This document shows, one piece after another, positions 51,867 to 60,501 of a stretch of DNA of 64,000 bases (position 1 is its first letter; every line of letters starts with the position of its first letter). Below the pieces are notes generated by a model that made no database searches, was not told where the DNA came from, and saw only the letters and a program-made list of their open reading frames with translations. The DNA is from Frankia casuarinae (GTDB taxonomy: Bacteria; Actinomycetota; Actinomycetes; Frankiales; Frankiaceae). The position numbers and the translations under genes are program-made. The stretch spans positions 1,054,001-1,118,000 of the forward strand of contig NC_007777.1 in the NCBI RefSeq assembly GCF_000013345.1. Reading direction: 5' to 3'.

Positions 51867-52976
51867 GTGTTCTTCGCCCTCACCGACGAGCAGCGCGCGC
51901 TCGCCGCCACCGTCCGGGACTTCCTGGCCGACCGCTTCGATCTGACCGCCGTCCGCGCGGTCTTCACCGATCCCGACGGTGACGGGCACCCCCCCGAGCT
52001 GTGGAAGGCGATCGGCGAACAGGGCTGGCTCGCGGTGTGCGTGCCCGCGCGGTTCGACGGTCTCGGGCTCGGGTTGCTCGACGCACAGATCATCGCGCGG
52101 GCGTTCGGAGCGGGGGTGATCCCGGGGCCCTGGCTGCCGACCGTGCTCGCGGGCGAGGCGGTGCGGCTCGCCGGCTCGGCGGACCAGGCGGCGGCGGTGC
52201 TCGCCCCCCTCGCCGCCGGTGACCTGGTGGCCACCGTGGCGCTGCGGGGCCCGGGCGGGGGATACGACCATACCGGCATCGCGGTCCGCGCGACCGCGGG
52301 CGGTCGGCTGGGCGGTGTCGCGTCCGGCGTCGAGTATCTCGAGGTCGCCGGGCTCGTGGTGGTCGCCGCCGTCGGCCCCGCCGGGGTCGGGCTCTATCTG
52401 CTCGATCCGCGTGGCCCGGGGGTGACGGTCACCACCCAGCGCGGCTTCGACGGCACCACCCGGCTGGCCTCGCTGTCTCTGGCCGACGCGGCCGCGACCC
52501 GGCTGCCGGCCTCCGACGCCGCGGTCGCCGCGGACCTGGTCCGTCGTGGCGCCCTGCTCACGGCCGCGGACCTCGTCGGTGTCGCGCGGGCCGCGCTGAC
52601 CCGGACCGTCGCCCACGACATCGATCGGGTGCAGTTCGGCCGGCCGGTCGGTTCGTTCCAGGCGCTCGCGCACCATCTCGCCGATCTGCATGTCGCTGTC
52701 ACGATGGCCGAGCATGCGGTGCTGTACGCGGCGCACGCGCTCGACACTGCCCTGCCCGACGCGGAGCTGGCGCTCGCGGTGGCGAAGAGCAAGGCCAACC
52801 AGGCCGCCGGGGACGCCACCGCGGCGATGATCCAGTACCACGGGGGGATCGGCTACACCTGGGAACATGACGCGCACTTCTTTTACAAGCGGGCCAAACG
52901 CCAGATTCCTGCTTTTGGTGACACCCCTGCGCATCTGGAGCGCATCGCGGTGCTGACCGTCGACGCATTGCCCTGA
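51867..52976 (+). CDS. Acyl-CoA dehydrogenase, second subunit of the pair
   Basis: The GTG at 51867 has GGAGG nine bases upstream; an earlier in-frame GTG at 51801 lacks one. The protein is 369 aa. It begins with the usual FALTDEQRALAATVRDFLAD helix. It has the LGLLDAQIIARAFGAG region and a C-terminal VQFGRPVGSFQALAHHLADL helix, then IQYHGGIGYTWEHDAHFFYKR. Conservation is weaker in the middle beta-domain, as in the non-identical subunit of FadE heteromers. It probably acts only together with the preceding gene product in beta-oxidation of an unusual acyl-CoA. Confidence 0.88.
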   Translation: MFFALTDEQRALAATVRDFLADRFDLTAVRAVFTDPDGDGHPPELWKAIGEQGWLAVCVPARFDGLGLGLLDAQIIARAFGAGVIPGPWLPTVLAGEAVRLAGSADQAAAVLAPLAAGDLVATVALRGPGGGYDHTGIAVRATAGGRLGGVASGVEYLEVAGLVVVAAVGPAGVGLYLLDPRGPGVTVTTQRGFDGTTRLASLSLADAAATRLPASDAAVAADLVRRGALLTAADLVGVARAALTRTVAHDIDRVQFGRPVGSFQALAHHLADLHVAVTMAEHAVLYAAHALDTALPDAELALAVAKSKANQAAGDATAAMIQYHGGIGYTWEHDAHFFYKRAKRQIPAFGDTPAHLERIAVLTVDALP

Positions 52977-53015
52977 CCGCCCCCGATCCCGCAGCACTCG
53001 CAGCGGTGCTGGTCC

Positions 53016-54683
53016 TTAGCGCGTCAGCGTATGGTCGAACAGCTGCCGGGCCGGGCCCAGGGCCGCCCGGCGGTCGGCGGGAGCCAGCCCGATGCGCGTC
53101 CGGCGATCCAGCAGGTCCGCCGGGTCGAGCGCGCCTTCGTCCCGCACCGCGAACAGCAGCTCCGCGCCGGTGACCGGCGTCCCCTCGGCGACGGGTGCCA
53201 GCAGGTCGGGGTCGCCGTCGGCCAGGGCCAGCACCCTCGGTGCCTCCGTCCCGTACCGCTCGACCAGACGGCGCGGCGCGGCCACCGTGGCGAGGACCGA
53301 TCGAGGTGCCGCACCGACCAGGCCGAGTCGCCGGGTACGGCAGGGGCCGGCGTCGAGGTCGCCCACCGCGACGGCGGCGTCCACCGCGTCTGCGGCCATC
53401 CGTCGATAGGTCGTCAGTTTGCCGCCGACCACCGTGACCAGGCCGCCCGGGTCGGTCCGCACCAGGTGCCGTCGGGAGAGATCGGCGGTGCGGGCGGCGC
53501 TGGTACGGGTGGCGGCGCTGTGGGGAACGACGGTGTGGTCGGTGCCGGTGTGGTCGGTGCCGGTGTCGAGCAGTGGGCGCAGGCCGGCGAAGGCGCCCAG
53601 CCGGTCCGCCGGGTCGATGGGGGTGGCCAGCACGTTCGAGACGATGCCCAGCAGCTGCGCGATCTCGTCCTCGTCGGGCACCGGGACGTCGACGACCTCC
53701 TCGACCGGCACGTCGGTCAACCCGACGTAGACGCGGCCGTCGTCCTGGGGCAGCACCAGCGCGAACCGGTTCCGTTCACCCGGCATCGGCAGGGACAGCG
53801 CCGCGCGGGTCCCGGCCAGGACGGTGGAGCGCAGCACGAGGTGGGTGCCGCGGCTCGGCCGCAGCCGGATCCCCGGAGCCAGGGCCGGCGCCCACACGCC
53901 GGTGGCGTTGACCACCGTCCGCGCACGCAGGGTGATCCGGGTACCGGTGAGGGTGTCCACCGCGGTCGCCTCGATCCCACGACAACCGTGCCGGCTCGGG
54001 CCGCGGGGTCCGCCGTCGAGGCCGCCGCCGTCGAGGCCGGTCACCCGCAGCCGGGTCAGGATCCGGGCGCCGAATCCGGCTGCGGTCCGGGCCAGCGCGA
54101 CTACGAGACGGGCGTCGTCGACGAGCCGGCCGTCCCAGTGCAGCACCCCGCCGCGCAGTCCGGCTTCCCGGAGCGCGGGAGCCACCCCGAGCGTCTCCAC
54201 GGCGGTCAGCCGGCGTGGGCCGGGCAGGACCGCGCGGGGCGTGCCCGCGCCGCGGCGCAGCAGGTCGCCGAGCCACACCCCGGCCTGGACCAGCGCGGCG
54301 TTCGACCGCGGTACTCCCGGGGTCAGCGGGGTGAGCATGGGCAGCGCCCGCACGAGATGGGGCGCGGTGTGCCGCATCAGGATGTCGCGCTCGACGGCGC
54401 TCTCCCGCGCCAGCGCCACATCTCCGGTGGCCAGGTAACGCAGCCCGCCGTGAACGAGCTTGGAACTCCATCGGCTCGTGCCGAAGGCGAGATCGTGCGC
54501 CTCGGCGAGGACGACGGACAGGCCGCGGGAGGCGGCGTCCAGGGCCACCCCAGCCCCGGTGACCCCACCGCCGATCACCAGCAGGTCCACCGGGCCGCCA
54601 GCCGCGACGGCGGCCAGCTCCCGTTCCCGCCGCCCGGCGTTCAACGAGGTCGCCGTGGTCGGCGGGAGCGTCAGAACCGTCAT
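53016..54683 (-). CDS. glpD: Glycerol-3-phosphate dehydrogenase homologue (second GlpD)
   Basis: The ATG at 54683 overlaps the TetR stop by 4 bp (ATGA), so the two are translationally coupled. The protein is 555 aa. GlpD motifs are all visible: VIGGGVTGAGVALDAASRG, FGTSRWSSKLVHGGLRYL, VVNATGVWAPAL, YVGLTDVPVEE, VVGGKLTTYRRMAADAVD. Compared with the GlpD at 48552 it is shorter at the C-terminus and has extra DHTGTDHT-type and Gly-rich insertions. The TetR-GlpD-FAD oxidase arrangement recalls M. tuberculosis Rv2249c-Rv2251. Confidence 0.9.
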   Translation of the reverse strand: MTVLTLPPTTATSLNAGRRERELAAVAAGGPVDLLVIGGGVTGAGVALDAASRGLSVVLAEAHDLAFGTSRWSSKLVHGGLRYLATGDVALARESAVERDILMRHTAPHLVRALPMLTPLTPGVPRSNAALVQAGVWLGDLLRRGAGTPRAVLPGPRRLTAVETLGVAPALREAGLRGGVLHWDGRLVDDARLVVALARTAAGFGARILTRLRVTGLDGGGLDGGPRGPSRHGCRGIEATAVDTLTGTRITLRARTVVNATGVWAPALAPGIRLRPSRGTHLVLRSTVLAGTRAALSLPMPGERNRFALVLPQDDGRVYVGLTDVPVEEVVDVPVPDEDEIAQLLGIVSNVLATPIDPADRLGAFAGLRPLLDTGTDHTGTDHTVVPHSAATRTSAARTADLSRRHLVRTDPGGLVTVVGGKLTTYRRMAADAVDAAVAVGDLDAGPCRTRRLGLVGAAPRSVLATVAAPRRLVERYGTEAPRVLALADGDPDLLAPVAEGTPVTGAELLFAVRDEGALDPADLLDRRTRIGLAPADRRAALGPARQLFDHTLTR

Positions 54684-55306
54684 GGTGATCCCCCAATGCT
54701 CTCCTTGACCGGTTCCGGCGCGAGGTAGCCGCGCAGGAGCCGGCGCAGTTCGGCGGTCCGGGTCGCCGCGGGGACACCGCAGCCGAGGGCCTCGGCGGAC
54801 AGGACGAAGGACTGCACGACGAGCAGGACCATGAGGGCCAGCGCCGACGGGTCCTCGGGCCGCACGGCGCCGTTCGCCTCGGCGGTGCGGAACTGGCTCG
54901 TCAGCAGGTCCAGGATCATCTGTTGGGTGGCGCCACGTCGCTCGATCAGGTACGGGATCAGCAGCTCGGGATCCGTCTCGATGATCCGCAGATAGAGCGG
55001 GTTGGTGCGGAACGCCTCCACCGTCGCGATGATGTGCTCGACGAGATCGTCGACCAGCCCGCCGTCCGGAGGCCCGCCGTCCGGCCCGGCCTGGGCCATG
55101 GCCGACGCGGCCGTCACAACCTGGGTCCACTCGCGCGTCATCACATCACCGACCAGCGAGCGCAGGTCCGGCCAGCGTCGATAGAGGGTCATTCGGCTCA
55201 CTCCGGCGCGGCGCGCTACCTCGGTCAGGGTGGTCCGCCGGACCCCGACCGCCAGCAGGGACGCCTTGGCCGCGTCGAGGACGGCCTCCTCGCCGGCGAG
55301 AGCCAT
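54680..55306 (-). CDS. TetR-family regulator
   Basis: The ATG at 55306 is seven bases from GGAAGGG; longer starts reach 55336. The protein is 208 aa. The N-terminal HTH is RRTTLTEVARRAGVSRMTLYRRWPDLRSLVGDV. The C-terminal ligand domain is helical (LVDDLVEHIIATVEAF, YLRIIETDPELLIPYLIERRG). It is transcribed with the downstream GlpD and divergently from the FAD oxidase. An 11-bp inverted repeat in the gap is a good operator candidate, so it probably represses both sides and responds to a lipid-derived ligand. Confidence 0.9.
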   Translation of the reverse strand: MALAGEEAVLDAAKASLLAVGVRRTTLTEVARRAGVSRMTLYRRWPDLRSLVGDVMTREWTQVVTAASAMAQAGPDGGPPDGGLVDDLVEHIIATVEAFRTNPLYLRIIETDPELLIPYLIERRGATQQMILDLLTSQFRTAEANGAVRPEDPSALALMVLLVVQSFVLSAEALGCGVPAATRTAELRRLLRGYLAPEPVKESIGGSP

Positions 55307-55392
55307 CCGGCAGCCCTTCCTCCCGCCCGTCGCCACGGGCGCGGGGAGCGGCGCCGCCGCGCGGGATGTGTCATCGTAGGACGAGACCTTGT

Positions 55393-55421
55393 GACAATGT
55401 GACGTTGGCTGTCACACTGTC
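55393..55421. promoter_or_regulatory. Inverted repeat, probable TetR operator
   Basis: The arms GACAATGTGAC (55393-55403) and GTCACACTGTC (55411-55421) match at 10 of 11 positions around a 7-bp spacer. A second outer pair, CGAGAC (55382-55387) and GTCTCG (55419-55424), partly overlaps the inner arms. The site lies between the divergent TetR and FAD-oxidase genes. Confidence 0.6.
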
Positions 55422-55475
55422 TCGTAGGAGATTCTACCGAGGCACCACCGGATCGGACAGGCGGTACGCACGCCG

Positions 55476-57113
55476 ATGACGAGCACCGACGAGGCCCACG
55501 AGAAAGCCCGTGAGATCGTCCTGGCCGAATCCGTCTGGTGGGGCTGGGGCCCCGCCGAGGCGCATGACCCACTGCCCGATTCCACCCGCCTGCTGCTGGC
55601 TCGGCTCGGCATTCCCGCCCGTCCTCGCCCGCCCGTCCCGCTCGCCGAGGTACGCCTGCCCGCGTCGCGGCTGCCGGATCCGGCCCGGGCCGCGCTCGCG
55701 GCGGTCGTTGGGGACGGCGAGGTCCGGGTGGACGATGTCGCGCGCATCCGGCACTGCCGGGGCCGCTCGACGACCGATCTGTTGCGCCTGCGGGCCGGGG
55801 ACGCCTCCGCCGCGCCCGACGCGGTCATCCGGCCCGCCGATCATGACGAGGTGCTCGGCGTGCTGCGGGTCGCGACCAGAGAGCACCTCGTGGTCGTGCC
55901 GTTCGGGGGCGGTACCTCGGTCGTCGGCGGCCTTGCGCCGCCCGAGCGTGGCGACCGTGCCGTCGTCGCCCTCGACCTCGCCCGGCTGGACCGGCTCGGC
56001 CGGGTGGATCCCGACTCCGGCACCGCGGAGCTCGGCGCCGGGCTGCGGGGCCCTCGGGCCGAGGCGTTGCTGGCCGAGCACGGTCTCACGCTCGGGCACG
56101 TCCCCCAGTCCTGGGAGTACGCCACCATCGGTGGCTACGCGGCGACCAGGTCCAGCGGCCAGGCGTCCGGGGGCTACGGCCGGTTCGACGAACTGGTCGT
56201 CGGCCTGCGGGTGGCCACGCCGGTGGGTGGCTGGGAGCTCGGCCGCGCCCCGGCGTCGGCTGCTGGACCGGACCTGCGGGAGCTGCTACTCGGCTCCGAG
56301 GGCGCCTTCGGGGTGATCACCCAGGTCGTGGTCAGGGTCCGGCCGCTGCCGGCCCGGCGCGGCTACGAGGCCTGGTCGGTGCCCGACTTCGCGACCGGCA
56401 CCCGGCTGCTGCGTTCACTCGCCGCCGGCGACCTGCGGCCGACGGTATGCCGGTTGTCCGACGAGACGGAGACCGTCGCGGGGCTCGCGCGGCCGACCCG
56501 GTCGGGCGGCGAGCGCGGGGGCGGCGCCGTCGGCTGCTACCTGGTGACCGGCTACGAAGGCGACGATCGCGCGGTGGAACAGCGTTCCGCGGCGGTCGCC
56601 GCTGTTCTGCTCGCCGGGGGCGCCAGGCGGCTCGGCGCGGCGGCCGGCCAGGACTGGGAGCAGGGTCGGTTCCGGGCGCCCTACCTGCGCGACGCGCTGC
56701 TGGACCAGGGCATCTTCGCCGAGACCCTGGAAACGGCGGGATTCTGGACGGCGCTGCCCGGGCTGTACGCGGCCGTCCGAGACGCGCTTACCACGACGCT
56801 GGCCGCCGCCGGCCTGGCACCGGTCGTCATGTGCCACATTTCTCATCTGTACGCCACGGGGGCTTCGCTCTACTTCACCGTCGTCTGCGGCGAGGGCGAC
56901 GACCCGATCGGGAGCTGGCGGGCGGCCAAGGCCGCGGCCACGGACGCGGTCGTCGCCACGGGCGGCACGATCACCCACCACCACGCGGTCGGAACGGAGC
57001 ACCGGCCCTGGCTCGACGCCGAGATCGGCGATCTCGGCGTCGAGGTGCTCCGGGCGGTCAAACGGACGCTGGACCCGGCCGGCATCCTCAACCCCGGGGT
57101 TCTCGTCGCCTGA
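55476..57113 (+). CDS. FAD-linked oxidase, alkyl-DHAP synthase-like
   Basis: The 545-aa protein has an FAD PCMH-type domain (VVVPFGGGTSVVGGLAPP; GHVPQSWEYATIGGYAAT; SSGQASGGYGRFDELVVG). It also has the cap and C-terminal motifs of alkyldihydroxyacetonephosphate synthase (HISHLYATGASLYFTVV, ITHHHAVG). That enzyme swaps the acyl group of acyl-DHAP for a fatty alcohol in ether-lipid synthesis. The GlpD-like product encoded divergently would supply DHAP. Mycobacterial homologues (Rv2251, Rv3107c) are annotated as flavoproteins or AgpS-like but are not proven synthases. No classical DHAP acyltransferase is adjacent. Confidence 0.85.
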   Translation: MTSTDEAHEKAREIVLAESVWWGWGPAEAHDPLPDSTRLLLARLGIPARPRPPVPLAEVRLPASRLPDPARAALAAVVGDGEVRVDDVARIRHCRGRSTTDLLRLRAGDASAAPDAVIRPADHDEVLGVLRVATREHLVVVPFGGGTSVVGGLAPPERGDRAVVALDLARLDRLGRVDPDSGTAELGAGLRGPRAEALLAEHGLTLGHVPQSWEYATIGGYAATRSSGQASGGYGRFDELVVGLRVATPVGGWELGRAPASAAGPDLRELLLGSEGAFGVITQVVVRVRPLPARRGYEAWSVPDFATGTRLLRSLAAGDLRPTVCRLSDETETVAGLARPTRSGGERGGGAVGCYLVTGYEGDDRAVEQRSAAVAAVLLAGGARRLGAAAGQDWEQGRFRAPYLRDALLDQGIFAETLETAGFWTALPGLYAAVRDALTTTLAAAGLAPVVMCHISHLYATGASLYFTVVCGEGDDPIGSWRAAKAAATDAVVATGGTITHHHAVGTEHRPWLDAEIGDLGVEVLRAVKRTLDPAGILNPGVLVA

Positions 57114-57178
57114 GGGCACTACCGGGCGCACCGGGTCGACCCGGGTCGACCCGAGGGGAGCCCGGGTAGACCAAGGGT

Positions 57179-57334
57179 GTGGAGACCATTGCCGCCTGTG
57201 TGGTTGTCCTGCTCTTCCTGCTGATCCCGGCGGTCATCGTCGGTGCGGCCCTGGGCTGGGCCTACCACCGTTGCGCGCCGCTGCGGGCCCGGGCAGCCGT
57301 CGAGGCCGCCCGGGAGCAGCGGGCCCACCCCTGA
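57179..57334 (+). CDS. Small membrane protein (51 aa), predicted
   Basis: GTG at 57179 to TGA at 57332-57334. One strongly hydrophobic helix (IAACVVVLLFLLIPAVIVGA) is followed by a positively charged cytoplasmic tail (RARAAVEAAREQR). The ribosome-binding site is poor (AAGG directly before the start), and the frame may be open by chance. The composition, membrane helix and 'positive-inside' tail favour a real gene. Function unknown. Confidence 0.4.
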   Translation: METIAACVVVLLFLLIPAVIVGAALGWAYHRCAPLRARAAVEAAREQRAHP

Positions 57335-57447
57335 AGACCGGGGGCGCGGCGGCTCGGAGCGGCCGACCGGCTCCGCCCGGCCCGATCAGGCCGGGCGGAG
57401 CGTCGATCCCCGGGATGTCCGGACAGCGTCTCCGTCAGGATGAGGCC

Positions 57448-58254
57448 ATGAGCACCGGACCGTGCGAGCCGGCTCCGGGTCACCCCGGCGGGCCGGGCGG
57501 TGGCGTCGACCGTGATCGTGACCATGCCGGGGACCGTGCTGGGGACCCGGAGTTCGCCCCGGCGACCCGCGGCCTCGTCGTCGTGGGACCGGGGGCGAGC
57601 TTCGGTTCCGACCTGTTGCGCCGGTTCGGCCGGGAGGGGTTCGCCCTGGGGGTCGTCTCCCGGTCTGCCGACACGCTGACCCGGGTGAGGGACGAGCTCG
57701 CCGAGGACGGCCTGGCGGTGCACGGCGCCGTCGCCGACGTCACCGACCAGCCGGCCCTCACCACGGCCATCCAGCGGGTGGCGGCCGACGTCGGGGGGCT
57801 GACGGTGCTCGTCTACAACGCCAAGCTCAGCATCCGCGGCGGCGCCCTCACGGTGAAGGCCGAGACGATGAACCAGACCCTTGCGGTGAACGTCACGGGC
57901 GCGCTCACCGCGGTGCAGGTGGCGGCAGACCTCCTCGTGGACCGGCCGGCCGCGACCATCCTGTTGACCACGGCCGGATCGCGCACCGAGCCGGTGGCCG
58001 GCCGGTTCGCGCTGGCGATCGGCAAGGCAGGCCTCGCCGCCCTCGCCGATGCGGTACGGCCGATGCTGGCCGCGCGGGGTGTCCGGCTGCGCACGGTGGT
58101 TCTCGACGGCAGGGTGGACGCCGCGGGCCCGCTACGTCCGGGGGTGGTCGCGGACCACTTCTGGCAGGCGTTCGCCGCCCCGCGGGGCGACGTTTTCCGG
58201 CTCGCACCGGCCAGACGGGCCACTCCGGTGGCGCAGCTCCCGCTGGAGGTGTGA
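57448..58254 (+). CDS. Atypical short-chain dehydrogenase/reductase
   Basis: The ATG at 57448 gives 268 aa. After a Gly/Asp-rich 35-residue leader the Rossmann fold begins GLVVVGPGASFGSDLLRRFG, with a modified glycine motif. ADVTDQPAL and VLVYNAKLSIRGG match the cofactor and NAG-like positions. At the active site, where SDRs have S...YxxxK, the sequence is AGSRTEPVAGRFALAIGK: Ser and Lys are recognisable but the Tyr is Leu. Catalysis may be lost or changed. It follows the AGPS-like gene in the same direction. Confidence 0.78.
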   Translation: MSTGPCEPAPGHPGGPGGGVDRDRDHAGDRAGDPEFAPATRGLVVVGPGASFGSDLLRRFGREGFALGVVSRSADTLTRVRDELAEDGLAVHGAVADVTDQPALTTAIQRVAADVGGLTVLVYNAKLSIRGGALTVKAETMNQTLAVNVTGALTAVQVAADLLVDRPAATILLTTAGSRTEPVAGRFALAIGKAGLAALADAVRPMLAARGVRLRTVVLDGRVDAAGPLRPGVVADHFWQAFAAPRGDVFRLAPARRATPVAQLPLEV

Positions 58255-58521
58255 GCTGGTGGCGGCTGGCGGCTGGCGGCTGGCGGCGGCTGGCGGCTGG
58301 CGGATCATGCTCCGGGCGGCGACCGATGGTATCTGGTTTGCCCGGTCTGGTCGGTCAAGTCGGTAATCCGACACCGATGTCGCACGGATAGATCGGACCC
58401 GCGGCCGTGCGGAAAGCACGGAGCATGCGACGATCCGGCAGGGCCAGGCACAGGACAACCGCCAGGCGGACATCGACAGGGCGACGGCGTGCTCCGGCGC
58501 AGCATGGCAGGAGATGGACCG

Positions 58522-59691
58522 GTGAACGACGGACGTGACGGTGACGGGCAGCAGCCTACGGACAGCACCCATGGGATGCCTCCGGACGGTGATGGGACGC
58601 GGCCCGCGAACCAGAACAGGCCGGCCCGTCCGGGCGCCCCGGTGGGACCACCGCCGCCCGCGGACTCGTTCCGGCCGGCGCGGCCGGTCGCGCCGACCCG
58701 GAGGGGCGACCGGCCTGCCGGTTATGAGCCGCCGGCCGGTTATGAGCCGTGGGCCGGCTCCGGCGCTCAGGGTGGCTACGACGGCACCACGGTCCTGGGC
58801 GCGACGCCCGGGACCATGGGGATGGGGAACATCACCGCCCGCGAGGGCGGCGGACCCCACGATCGGCTGCCCGGCGCCGTCGGCGGGGGTGGTAAAGGCC
58901 CGGAGGGATTCGCCGGGGCGCCAAGCGGCGGCACGCCCGCCGTGCCCGCCAAGCCGCGTCGCCGGCGCCGGAAACTGCTCATCGCGCTGGTCGCCCTGAT
59001 CGTCCTGTTCGTCGTGGGCGACCGGGTCAGCGTGGTGATAGCCAAGGATCAGATGCGCAAGCAGGTCGAGGCCGGCGTAGCCGAGAACATCAAGCCGGGT
59101 GATCCTGTCCCGACGGTCAAGAGCGTGAGCATCGGCGGATTCCCGTTCCTTACCCAGGTCCTGTTCGGAAAGTTCACCAACATCGGAGTAGAGATCGAGG
59201 GCATCCCGACGCCGGGCCCGAAGATCTCGTCGGTGAAGGCCAATCTGAAGGGTGTACACGTACCGCTCGGTGATGCCATCACCGACAATGTCGGACAGGT
59301 GCCCGTCGATCGCGTGCGGGCCACTGTGGGCATGACCTACAACGACCTCAACGCCTACCTCGCCGGGCAGCAGGTGCAGGTGGAGCCGGTCGACGGAGGA
59401 AAGAAGATCGAGGTGACTGGCACCGTCAACGTGCCGGTGCTGGGTACCCAGCAGGTCGGTGGGATCACGACGTTCGAGGTCCGGAACAACATGCTCACCC
59501 TGGTGCCGAGCGAGGTGAAGCTCACCGGAGCTGTGAACCTCGGATTCAGCGTCCCCGGAGAACTCCTGCCGTCCATCCCGATCCCGATCTCCGGTCTGCC
59601 ATTCAACCTCCGCATCGTCGAGGCATCCACGAACGCGACCGGTCTCTCACTCACCGCAACTGCCGAGGACGTGGTGCTCCCGGCGTCCTGA
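58522..59691 (+). CDS. DUF2993 (LmeA-like) protein with N-terminal disordered region
   Basis: The GTG at 58522 has AGGAG eight bases upstream; the protein is 389 aa. Residues 1-145 are Pro/Gly/Arg-rich and cytoplasmic. One membrane helix (KLLIALVALIVLFVV, about 151-166) places the DUF2993 domain outside. This domain has repeated beta-strand features (GGFPFLTQVLFGKFTNIGVEI; GMTYNDLNAYLAG; IPISGLPFNLRI). DUF2993 includes mycobacterial LmeA, which acts in lipomannan elongation, but members are diverse. No other glycan-assembly genes adjoin it. Confidence 0.78.
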   Translation: MNDGRDGDGQQPTDSTHGMPPDGDGTRPANQNRPARPGAPVGPPPPADSFRPARPVAPTRRGDRPAGYEPPAGYEPWAGSGAQGGYDGTTVLGATPGTMGMGNITAREGGGPHDRLPGAVGGGGKGPEGFAGAPSGGTPAVPAKPRRRRRKLLIALVALIVLFVVGDRVSVVIAKDQMRKQVEAGVAENIKPGDPVPTVKSVSIGGFPFLTQVLFGKFTNIGVEIEGIPTPGPKISSVKANLKGVHVPLGDAITDNVGQVPVDRVRATVGMTYNDLNAYLAGQQVQVEPVDGGKKIEVTGTVNVPVLGTQQVGGITTFEVRNNMLTLVPSEVKLTGAVNLGFSVPGELLPSIPIPISGLPFNLRIVEASTNATGLSLTATAEDVVLPAS

Positions 59692-60100
59692 GTCCTGAGT
59701 GGCGACCCTGAGCCCTGACATGATTTCCGCCACAGTTGTGCCGGTCCGGAATGCCTCGCGCGCGGTGGTCGAGCCGTACCGACCGCACTCCCCCCGGCCG
59801 GGGCCCGGATCGGATCCGGTCGAGGCCGCCTGTGGCCCCTCTCTTCCCGGACTACGTCCTTCCCGGAGTGCGTCGACCTGTCGACGATCGTTCGACGCGC
59901 GGCACCTCCCGGCGTTTCATCAGCCGATTTCTGGTGGTCGTCCGTTGGCTGATCGTCCGCTTTCGTGGCGTGCGTCCCGGGTGCCGCCGAGGCCTGCGGT
60001 CGCTGGTCGGATCGGCGACAGATGCCACTGTCGGGGACCGTCGGCCGTCATTCTCATAGGGTGCCGGACGGGGGACATGCGTCATCGTCGTCACTTCCGG

Positions 60101-60137
60101 GGCACGGTCACCGAGCTTTCGCGGCACGGTCACCGAG
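60101..60137. promoter_or_regulatory. 15-bp direct repeat at 22-bp offset
   Basis: GGCACGGTCACCGAG occurs at 60101-60115 and 60123-60137. The 22-bp offset is about two turns of the helix, as expected for paired binding of a regulator. Confidence 0.5.
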
Positions 60138-60410
60138 ACGATCTGATCACCCAGGGTGACGCAGCCCGGAAGGTTTCGAGCAGGGCAACCGGTAAATCGA
60201 CCGATCATGAGGCGGCAGGAACCCGAGAGATGCCCGGAAGTCGACGCGACGGCAACGATCGCCGTTCAGCTGGTGGTAAATCGTCACCCGGGGTGGATCA
60301 AGGTCATCCCTCGACGCTACGATCGGGCATCCGGCGTGATCGGGCGGCCCGAGTGGCCGCGCGACGTGGTGACCCGGCACGCCATGGTGGCACCGCAGTA
60401 CCTGGTAAAA

Positions 60411-60446
60411 CCGCACAACGTAGTGACACCGCACAACGTAGTGACA
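60411..60446. promoter_or_regulatory. 18-bp tandem repeat with near-palindromic core
   Basis: CCGCACAACGTAGTGACA is repeated twice, ending 55 bp before the transporter start. Each copy contains CAC-AACGTA-GTG, nearly its own reverse complement. It may be a regulator site. Confidence 0.5.
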
Positions 60447-60501
60447 AGGTGGAGTTCGGCGGGACATCCCGGCCAGCGTCCCGTCGCGAAGGGGGAAACA
60501 C

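Larger units (their letters stand above)
59692..60501. other. Gene-free region upstream of the FHA-ABC transporter
   Basis: About 800 bp without a convincing gene. Two direct-repeat pairs near the transporter start (60101-60137 and 60411-60446) suggest a regulated promoter; they are listed separately. Confidence 0.5.
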
